Origin: Vibrio ponticus
GTDB taxonomy: Bacteria > Pseudomonadota > Gammaproteobacteria > Enterobacterales > Vibrionaceae
Length of the DNA: 64,000 bases
Assembly: GCF_009938225.1 (NCBI RefSeq)
Contig: NZ_AP019657.1
Span: 2,666,001 to 2,730,000, forward strand
Direction: 5' to 3'
Position numbers and translations under genes: made by a program. Shown here piece after piece: positions 58,009 to 64,000 of this stretch. Within the stretch, counting starts at the first letter, position 1. Each line of letters starts with the position of its first letter. Under the pieces are notes generated by a model that did no database searches, was not told where the DNA came from, and saw only the letters and a program-made list of their open reading frames with translations.

Positions 58009-58929
58009 TTACTTCTTTTTCGCCCTTGGGTGGGCTTGGTCATACACTTGCGCAAGGTGTTGGAAATCTAGGTGGGTATAGATCTGTGTGGTCGAGATAT
58101 TCTCATGCCCAAGCAACTCTTGCACCGCACGTAAGTTATTACTCGATTCCAACATATGAGTGGCAAAGGAGTGACGTAATTTATGCGGGCTGATATGACT
58201 GGCTACCGCCTGCTTCTGTCCCCATTCTGCCATCCGTTTTTGGACGTTACGGTGAGAAATACGCACGCCCAGTTTAGAAACAAATAACCCTTTTTCATCC
58301 GGTTTGGCTAAACCACTGCGTACTTTAAGCCACTTACCTACCCACTCTTTTGCCAGACCTGAAAACGGCACTTTACGCTCTTTGTCACCTTTACCGACTA
58401 CGCGTAATTCGCCACTAAACAGACTGACATCCTTAACGTTAATGCTGACCAATTCCGCCAAACGTAAGCCTGCGCCATACATCAGCTCCATCATTGCTCG
58501 ATCGCGAATCGACAACGGGTCATCGTCGGTCACTTCAAGCAACTGACCGACTTCATCCACATCCAGGTTTTTAGGTAATGGGCGCTTTTTGCGTGGCGCT
58601 GAGACCCCTTTCGCAGGGTTCGCCGATAACTCGCCGCGTAAGATCAGAAAATCAAAAAAGCTACGCAGTGAAGAGAGTCTTGTCGCTAAGCTGCTCGGTT
58701 TCATGCCCTCACGCATGCCCTTACTCGCCAGCTGGCGTACCCAGGCAGCATCGACCTGAGTCCAATCTTTGAGCCCCATGCTCAGCAGATGCTGCGCCAT
58801 GGTTTCCAATTGTTGTTTGTAATTACGTTGAGTATGAAGACTGAGCCCTTTTTCGCTTCTCAGATATTCATAGAAGCGTTCCAAGGGCTTTTGTAGGCCG
58901 TTAGGCAGAGGTTGTACTAATTCGCTCAT
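58009..58929 (-). CDS. xerC: Tyrosine recombinase XerC
   Basis: 306 residues. With XerD resolves chromosome dimers at dif. N-terminal core-binding domain ([21 protein letters not shown]). Catalytic residues in order: Arg in [10 protein letters not shown], Lys in [11 protein letters not shown], His and Arg in [14 protein letters not shown], His in ELLGHENIS, Tyr in [12 protein letters not shown] (about 280). The start overlaps yigA by 29 bases, so translation is coupled. Confidence 0.97.
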   Translation of the reverse strand: MSELVQPLPNGLQKPLERFYEYLRSEKGLSLHTQRNYKQQLETMAQHLLSMGLKDWTQVDAAWVRQLASKGMREGMKPSSLATRLSSLRSFFDFLILRGELSANPAKGVSAPRKKRPLPKNLDVDEVGQLLEVTDDDPLSIRDRAMMELMYGAGLRLAELVSINVKDVSLFSGELRVVGKGDKERKVPFSGLAKEWVGKWLKVRSGLAKPDEKGLFVSKLGVRISHRNVQKRMAEWGQKQAVASHISPHKLRHSFATHMLESSNNLRAVQELLGHENISTTQIYTHLDFQHLAQVYDQAHPRAKKK

Positions 58930-59605
58930 TGGTGTCCATTTGCCAAGGCAGAGTTGCTATCGCATGAGAGAGCACTAGTGCCAAATGACGTAAAAACAGG
59001 GTATCCATATGGGGTTGGAAGTGACCACCATCCTCACTTGAGAAGGCGATTAACCCTTGTGCTTTGCCTTTTACTAAAGGTAGCACAACGTAAGAGCCAA
59101 GCTCTGGAGCACGATTAAGTTCGCCAAATAGAAGCTCACGATCGGCTTTACGCATACGCCCTAGATAGGCTGATTTACCATTGAGATTATTGGTTGCAAA
59201 ACGCTGATAATGCTCAAAACTGGTTAGATAATGTTTGGATGGAGCATTGAACAAACGCACATAAGCCAGCAAGCCTAACGCTTTGGCTTTACTCTCAATC
59301 GCCTTAATTGCATCTAACAAACAATCACACTTCAAGATCTGCTCTTGCAGATCCATAAACTCATGGAAAGTTCTGTCGTTATTTGCAGCCAGCGACATCA
59401 AGGTGGTGATCTCTTCTTCTAATTCCTCAATCCGCTGACGCTGGCGATTGAGCTGAACATGCACCAATGATACTGCGCCTTGCTCTTGAGTTGGTAGAGC
59501 AAGGCGATCAACTAGGTCACGCCGGTGGATAAAAAAATCCGGATTATCACGCAGATACTCTGCCACCACTTCCGCAGTTAATGCATCCGCTTCAATCTGA
59601 GACAC
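58901..59605 (-). CDS. yigA: DUF484 protein YigA
   Basis: 234 residues from GTG 59605, chosen because AAAGGAA stands six bases before it; the open frame continues 12 codons to an ATG inside dapF without such a site. A helical start ([20 protein letters not shown]), a coiled coil (about 60-90, [20 protein letters not shown]) and a GAF-like domain (about 95-220). Function unknown; always with xerC in this operon. Confidence 0.88.
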   Translation of the reverse strand: MSQIEADALTAEVVAEYLRDNPDFFIHRRDLVDRLALPTQEQGAVSLVHVQLNRQRQRIEELEEEITTLMSLAANNDRTFHEFMDLQEQILKCDCLLDAIKAIESKAKALGLLAYVRLFNAPSKHYLTSFEHYQRFATNNLNGKSAYLGRMRKADRELLFGELNRAPELGSYVVLPLVKGKAQGLIAFSSEDGGHFQPHMDTLFLRHLALVLSHAIATLPWQMDTNERISTTSA

Positions 59606-59618
59606 AAAAATTCCTTTG

Positions 59619-60449
59619 TTAACAGTTAATTTGACCGTCATAAACGTGAGTTGCAGGACCGGTCATATACAGCGGTTTGCCGATACCTTGCCAGTGAATG
59701 TTTAGCTCTCCACCCGGCAGACGTACTCTCACATTCTCATCCAATAGACCTTGAACGATACCTACTGCAACGGCACCACAAGCGCCGCTGCCACAAGCTT
59801 GTGTTTCACCAGTACCACGCTCATAAACACGCAAGTTGATTTCGTTGCGGTTTACCACTTGCATAAACCCGGCATTAACGCGCTCAGGAAAACGCTCATG
59901 CGACTCCAGCATAGGACCTAAGGTTTCTACATCGGCCGTTTTCACATCATCAACCACAGTAACGACATGAGGATTGCCCATACTCACCGCACCACAGAAC
60001 AAGGTTTTATCTTCTGCACGCATGATGTAGGTTTTTTCCATCTGTTTAGCTTTAAATGGAATTTTGCTTGGCTCAAATTCAGGCACGCCCATGTTAACGG
60101 TAACTTGGTCGTCCTCTTCGATATTGAGCAGCATTTTGCCTTTTTTGGTGCTGACACTGATGGTGTATTTGTTGGTCAAACCTTTCATTCGCACAAAACG
60201 AGCAAAGCAGCGAGCGCCGTTGCCACACTGTTCGACTTCACTGCCATCAGCGTTAAAAATACGGTAGTGAAAATCCGTTTCAGGATCATAGGGGGCCTCA
60301 ACCACTAAAAGCTGGTCAAAACCGACACCAGTGTGACGATCCGCCATGCGACGGATCAACTCTGGTGAAAAAAATATGTTTTGGGTAATACAATCGACCA
60401 CCATAAAGTCGTTACCCAAACCATGCATTTTAGAAAAATGGAAATGCAT
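59619..60449 (-). CDS. dapF: Diaminopimelate epimerase
   Basis: 276 residues. Turns LL- into meso-diaminopimelate. Catalytic Cys pair: [20 protein letters not shown] (about 64-83, first Cys near 73) and [17 protein letters not shown] (second, about 219). Substrate residues in [11 protein letters not shown] and [11 protein letters not shown] are kept. Follows lysA by ten bases, so the last two steps of lysine synthesis are one operon. Confidence 0.97.
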   Translation of the reverse strand: MHFHFSKMHGLGNDFMVVDCITQNIFFSPELIRRMADRHTGVGFDQLLVVEAPYDPETDFHYRIFNADGSEVEQCGNGARCFARFVRMKGLTNKYTISVSTKKGKMLLNIEEDDQVTVNMGVPEFEPSKIPFKAKQMEKTYIMRAEDKTLFCGAVSMGNPHVVTVVDDVKTADVETLGPMLESHERFPERVNAGFMQVVNRNEINLRVYERGTGETQACGSGACGAVAVGIVQGLLDENVRVRLPGGELNIHWQGIGKPLYMTGPATHVYDGQINC

Positions 60450-60459
60450 ACAGTTTAAA

Positions 60460-61713
60460 TTACTCCGGTAATACGCTCTCTAGTTCCCACAAACTGGTAA
60501 GCTCTTCGCGTTTACGTACCAAATGTGCACGATTGCCATCAATCATTACTTCAGCCGCTCGGGTACGAGTGTTGTAGTTTGACGCCATCACAAACCCATA
60601 AGCGCCAGCTGAACGTACTGCAAGCAAATCATTTGCTTCAAGAACCAAAGCGCGATCTTTGCCTAGGAAATCACTGGTCTCACAAATCGCCCCCACCACA
60701 TCATAAGTTTTTGCTTCACCTTGGCGTGGATTTACGGGCACGATGTCTTGCCAAGCTTGGTAAAGAGCCGGACGCATCAGATCATTCATTGCCGCATCAA
60801 TAATGGCAAAGTTTTTATGCTCGGTATGTTTCAAGAATTCGACCTTGGTCAACAACACCCCGGCATTGGCGACAATGGCTCGTCCCGGTTCAAAAATAAG
60901 CTCAAGATCTTGATGATTATCTAAACGACCTAATAGCGCCTTAGCGTACTCTGACGGTTGCGGTGGCAACTCATCACGATAGACCACACCAAGACCACCA
61001 CCAACATCAAGGTGACGGATCACAATACCTTGCGCTTTGAGCTCATCAATTAGAGCCAGTAAGCGATCGGTGGCATCAATAAAAGGTTCAATATCCGTCA
61101 ACTGAGAGCCGATGTGACAATCAATGCCTTTTACATCCAAACTCTCTAAGCTATGAGCAAGTTGATACACCACAGGAGCACGGTCAAAAGCGATACCAAA
61201 CTTGTTATCACGCAGACCAGTCGAAATGTAAGGGTGAGTTTGCGCATCGACATCAGGGTTAATGCGCAAAGAGACTGGCGCTTTAACGCCCATCTCGCTC
61301 GCCACTTTATTCAAACGCTCAAGCTCGGGCTCAGACTCAACGTTAAAACATTTAATGCCGACTTCCAAAGCACGCTTCATCTCGGCTTCAGTCTTACCTA
61401 AACCAGAGAAAACCACTTTACTTGGATCACCACCAGCCGCTAAGACACGTTCTAGCTCACCACCAGACACGATATCAAAACCAGACCCCAAACGAGCGAG
61501 CGCGTTAAGCACACCGATATTTGAGTTCGCTTTTACTGCAAAACAGACAAGATGAGGATGGTCGCCAACCGATTTATCGAAAGCATGCCAATGACGCTCA
61601 ATCGTTGCGCGCGAATATACATAAAGTGGCGTTCCAAACTGCTCAGCTAAGTCAGTAAGAGGAACATCTTCGGCCCAAAGTTGGCCATCATCCTGATAGT
61701 TGAAGTAATCCAA
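60460..61713 (-). CDS. lysA: Diaminopimelate decarboxylase
   Basis: 417 residues. PLP enzyme, fold III, making lysine from meso-diaminopimelate. PLP Lys in [16 protein letters not shown] (about 60), [20 protein letters not shown]-type [31 protein letters not shown] and the closing active-site Cys in [13 protein letters not shown] (about 345) with Tyr in [13 protein letters not shown]. Sits between lptM and dapF, as in Vibrio and Pseudomonas but not E. coli. Confidence 0.97.
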   Translation of the reverse strand: MDYFNYQDDGQLWAEDVPLTDLAEQFGTPLYVYSRATIERHWHAFDKSVGDHPHLVCFAVKANSNIGVLNALARLGSGFDIVSGGELERVLAAGGDPSKVVFSGLGKTEAEMKRALEVGIKCFNVESEPELERLNKVASEMGVKAPVSLRINPDVDAQTHPYISTGLRDNKFGIAFDRAPVVYQLAHSLESLDVKGIDCHIGSQLTDIEPFIDATDRLLALIDELKAQGIVIRHLDVGGGLGVVYRDELPPQPSEYAKALLGRLDNHQDLELIFEPGRAIVANAGVLLTKVEFLKHTEHKNFAIIDAAMNDLMRPALYQAWQDIVPVNPRQGEAKTYDVVGAICETSDFLGKDRALVLEANDLLAVRSAGAYGFVMASNYNTRTRAAEVMIDGNRAHLVRKREELTSLWELESVLPE

Positions 61714-61804
61714 TGTGCTTTCCCTTTAATTTTTGTAGTCTCTGCCCAAGCGTGATTCACTCATGCTTAGGTATATCGCCTAGAGCATCATGCTAAGTGC
61801 GATA

Positions 61805-61924
61805 TTATTGCTGTGTTTGCTCATTTTGTTGAGCATCGTCAGGCATATAGAGTGGTCCTGTTTGACCACAACCAGTCAAACCTAACATCGAGATGATAAA
61901 TAGAGCTAAGATTGATTTTTTCAT
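61805..61924 (-). CDS. lptM: Small lipoprotein LptM (YifL)
   Basis: 39 residues from ATG 61924, MKKSILALFIISMLGLTGCG with lipobox LTGC, then QTGPLYMPDDAQQ. The GCGQKGPLYxP-type pattern is the LptM signature; LptM helps assemble the LptDE lipopolysaccharide translocon by assisting disulfide maturation of LptD. The frame is open 40 codons further upstream but runs into cyaY; the lipoprotein start is clear. It begins the lptM-lysA-dapF operon and is divergent from cyaY. Confidence 0.93.
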   Translation of the reverse strand: MKKSILALFIISMLGLTGCGQTGPLYMPDDAQQNEQTQQ

Positions 61925-61999
61925 AGGTCTAACCGTGATTATTCTTTCAATGCCCCCTATAATCGCACCACACTCAGGAAAAGCAATAGGATAGACAAG

Positions 62000-62314
62000 A
62001 TGAACGAGACAGAATTTCATCAACTTGCCGATCAGCAAATGCAATTCATCGAAGAAATGATTGATGATTCTGGCGCTGATATCGACTATGAAACGTCTGG
62101 TAATGTGATGACCTTAGAGTTTGAAGATCGCAGTCAAATCATTATCAACCGCCAAGAACCAATGAAAGAAATTTGGTTAGCATCTCGTTCTGGTGGCTTC
62201 CACTTCGCTTATGTGGAGCAACAGTGGATCTGTTCTAAAACAGGCTTAGAATTGATTGCGATGGTGAAGCAAGAATGTGAAAAACACGCTGGTGAGACAA
62301 TCGACTGGGTGTAA
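62000..62314 (+). CDS. cyaY: Frataxin-like iron-sulfur protein CyaY
   Basis: 104 residues. Binds iron through an acidic ridge and tunes IscS in Fe-S cluster making. The acidic first helix (QFIEEMIDDSGADIDYE) and the beta-sheet with NRQEPMKEIWLASRSGGFHFAY (as VNRQ-like frataxin motif) are typical. Located between lptM and cyaA, convergent with cyaA, the same arrangement as E. coli. Confidence 0.96.
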   Translation: MNETEFHQLADQQMQFIEEMIDDSGADIDYETSGNVMTLEFEDRSQIIINRQEPMKEIWLASRSGGFHFAYVEQQWICSKTGLELIAMVKQECEKHAGETIDWV

Positions 62315-62335
62315 CACTAAAAAGTGACAAAAAGT

Positions 62336-62363
62336 AAAAAGAGCACAAACGTGCTCTTTTTTG
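62336..62363. terminator. Bidirectional terminator between cyaY and cyaA
   Basis: AAAAAGAGCAC AAAC GTGCTCTTTTTT; seven-base stem with A and T runs. Confidence 0.88.
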
Positions 62364-62366
62364 TTA

Positions 62367-64000
62367 TTAGGCGTTAACCGCGCGATTAGGCTTTGAATAA
62401 CTGGCCCCATCGTTGCGATATGGCACGATATAAGGGTCACCACCATCTTCGCAGTACACAATCTGATAGTATTGCGGCAAATTAAAGTTAATAAACTTCG
62501 AAGCAACAGCATTGTCATCACGGATAGAGGTGTAGAAGCTATTGACGCTGGCGATCATTTCATCTTTCTCGCCATTATACTGATGATAAACCTCAACGCG
62601 GTTAGCCTCATCAAGCACGTAAATGTTGAAGCCTTTGTCACTATCCTCAAAGAAGAACTGCACTAAACCTTCACTGGCACAGTTATCGACGACTTCTGGT
62701 AATTGATAGTCTTGCTCTTGATCGAGCATTAACAACGGTGAACCCTTGAGTTTATTGGTCGAAATGCTGCGGTAAAAATCCACCGAGTTTTCCAACATCT
62801 GCACTGATACACCACGACGCTCAAAGAACAAACCATACATCTGCTGTGCGATACGTAATGCTTTAAAACGACGACGTTTTTCTTGCTCGACAGGTTTCAA
62901 GCGTAAATCGATACATTCCGCCAGTAACTGATAAACCATGTTACGCATCACGCCGCGCATGTTTTTGCTGTAGCAGAACACGTCTACCGATTCTGGTGGC
63001 AGCGCATCTTGGTGCATTTTGCCCAGTACGGTTTTCAATGCGTCCAACATGGCAGTCTCACCTTTGAAGTGCAAAGTACGCACTTCATGCCAAGAATTTC
63101 GATAAACCAAATCCACACTGCCAACCAAACATTTCTGCTCTGGTCCGTAGCTAAAGATATCAATATTCTTTAAATCAACCTTGAGTGCCTTACCACTTAA
63201 TTCAGCGGTCGGATCTTCTTCAAAGTTGATGAACATTGCCAGTTGGCTAATCTCACAAGGGCTTGCCAGCGCCTGCATACTTGGACGGCGCTTACGTAAC
63301 GAGAAGGTGTTACGTAAATCGCTCACCATTTGGTAGAACTTATCGATATCCAGGTGGGCATCGCGGATCACCGCATTTAAGTGCGTTGACTCGGTAATTA
63401 AGCCGTTAAAGAACGCCCACGCCACCAACTTACTTAAGTATTCATTATGCTCAAGGTAAGGCTGACCTAAAATTCGATGCGGTTGCAATGGTTGTTTGTA
63501 GAGATACCAACCCGATTGATTCGTTCGCCCAGGCTGCACTTCAATAAAAGTTAGCTCGGGTTCATGCAAATCAGGCGAAATCTGAGGGTTAAGCAGAGTC
63601 ACTTTACCCGGCAAAACCTCAAACGCGGCATAAAGCTTACGCGCCAGAATACTGATGTCTTGCGGGCTAATCGCCGAAGTGATGTCATTACGACGAGCAA
63701 ACTGAATAAGGTTACGGTAGCTGAGCATCAATGCATCAAGTAAAGAGTGATGCACCACTTTGACCTGTTCCACTTTCCAGTGACGGCGATTATCGAGCTC
63801 TTCAATCACCTCTGGTTGCCAGTTCCATTTGGTGACCAGTTGCCCTAATGCTTCACGACGCCAAGGTACAGAGCCAGTGCCTGGCTCACGAGAGAGTTTT
63901 TCGTGAGTTTTTAGGTAGAAGCAACGACGCACAAGATCGAGACGCGTAGTATCACCGATACGTTCAAGGTAACGCGTTACTTTCTCAAGCATTAGGTAAT
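62367..64000 (-). CDS. cyaA: Class I adenylate cyclase, 3' part
   Basis: Partial: the frame is open to the window edge (codons for Tyr and Leu precede the internal Met at 63992), leaving the last 543 residues of a protein of about 840. CyaA makes cAMP for CRP. This part holds the end of the catalytic region (YLMLEKVTRYLERIGDTTRLDLVRRCFY is split over the edge) and the glucose-regulated C-terminal domain: SYRNLIQFARRN, KLYAAFEVLPGKVTLLNPQI, CLVGSVDLVYRNSWHEVRTLH, ESVDVFCYSKNMRG and FINFNLPQYYQIV. Very close to the enteric protein. Convergent with cyaY. Confidence 0.96.
   Translation of the reverse strand, partial: YLMLEKVTRYLERIGDTTRLDLVRRCFYLKTHEKLSREPGTGSVPWRREALGQLVTKWNWQPEVIEELDNRRHWKVEQVKVVHHSLLDALMLSYRNLIQFARRNDITSAISPQDISILARKLYAAFEVLPGKVTLLNPQISPDLHEPELTFIEVQPGRTNQSGWYLYKQPLQPHRILGQPYLEHNEYLSKLVAWAFFNGLITESTHLNAVIRDAHLDIDKFYQMVSDLRNTFSLRKRRPSMQALASPCEISQLAMFINFEEDPTAELSGKALKVDLKNIDIFSYGPEQKCLVGSVDLVYRNSWHEVRTLHFKGETAMLDALKTVLGKMHQDALPPESVDVFCYSKNMRGVMRNMVYQLLAECIDLRLKPVEQEKRRRFKALRIAQQMYGLFFERRGVSVQMLENSVDFYRSISTNKLKGSPLLMLDQEQDYQLPEVVDNCASEGLVQFFFEDSDKGFNIYVLDEANRVEVYHQYNGEKDEMIASVNSFYTSIRDDNAVASKFINFNLPQYYQIVYCEDGGDPYIVPYRNDGASYSKPNRAVNA

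Noticed and set aside
58009..58929. Phage or integron integrase
   Set aside because: It is housekeeping XerC by sequence and by its dapF-yigA-xerC-yigB operon.

Overview
The window is a piece of a Vibrio (Vibrionaceae) main chromosome. The evidence is gene order and protein similarity: accC-prmA-dusB-fis, purH/purD/hupA, murI/btuB/trmA/yijD/fabR/sthA, lexA/dgkA/plsB/ubiAC, glpEG/rpoH/ftsXEY/rsmD, rhtB/pldB/yigL, and yigB/xerC/yigA/dapF/lysA/lptM/cyaY/cyaA are enteric-like blocks carrying Vibrio-type details (lysA between lptM and dapF, an ArsJ-type arsenic operon, a YhgN/YecH/YhhN cluster). The exact species cannot be settled from the sequence alone. Coding density is high. I see no insertion sequence, prophage, integron or CRISPR array.

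Layout. 1-2.8 kb: end of accC, prmA, then dusB-fis behind a promoter with a GC-rich discriminator. 3-5.7 kb: adhP, a PAS-GGDEF diguanylate cyclase, and convergent zntR. 5.7-13.9 kb: purH (PurR-box promoter) and purD separated by two inverted copies of a small palindromic repeat, then yjaH, hupA, a CNNM/CBS membrane protein, yjaG, a 2-hydroxyacid dehydrogenase and a uracil-DNA-glycosylase-like gene. 13.9-19.7 kb: an rRNA operon on the minus strand (P1/P2 promoters, boxA, 16S, an ITS without tRNA, 23S, 5S, tRNA-Asp, terminators), with a partial copy of the tRNA-Asp 3' end behind it. 19.9-26.3 kb: a membrane-anchored RRM protein overlapping murI tail to tail, a DUF71/Dph6-like ATP-pyrophosphatase next to btuB with its cobalamin riboswitch, trmA, yijD, fabR. 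26.6-35.6 kb: sthA, dinF, a Fur-box-preceded LCMT-like methyltransferase, lexA with two SOS boxes, dgkA, plsB, ubiA, ubiC. 35.7-46.2 kb: a secreted FliL-like protein, glpG, glpE, rpoH, ftsX, ftsE, ftsY, rsmD, yhhL, yhgN, yecH, yhhN, an AT-rich gap with a 27-residue membrane peptide gene, a HEPN-like membrane protein and yhhM. 46.2-50.6 kb: an acyltransferase-3 protein and the arsR-gapdh-phosphatase-arsJ operon with a clear operator. 50.6-57.3 kb: a CdgJ-like EAL-HDOD protein, rhtB, pldB, yigL, an EVE protein, a COG3650 lipoprotein, a DTW protein. 57.3-64 kb: yigB, xerC, yigA, dapF, lysA, lptM, cyaY and the 3' part of cyaA.

How it works together. Most of the window is core growth machinery: ribosome synthesis and its control (rrn, Fis, PrmA, RsmD, DusB, TrmA), purine synthesis, phospholipid synthesis (PlsB, DgkA, FabR), ubiquinone, cell division and protein targeting (FtsEX, FtsY), peptidoglycan precursors (MurI, DapF/LysA), stress regulons (RpoH, LexA) and cAMP signalling (CyaA). 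Accessory function is limited to arsenic export, two c-di-GMP proteins, B12 uptake and several small or poorly known proteins. The best leads for new biology are the Fur-controlled methyltransferase inserted into the lexA-dinF unit, the purH-purD paired repeats, the tRNA-Asp tail remnant, DnaA-box-like motifs before glpE, the DUF71-btuB pair, the membrane RRM protein, the HEPN-like membrane protein and the 27-residue peptide.
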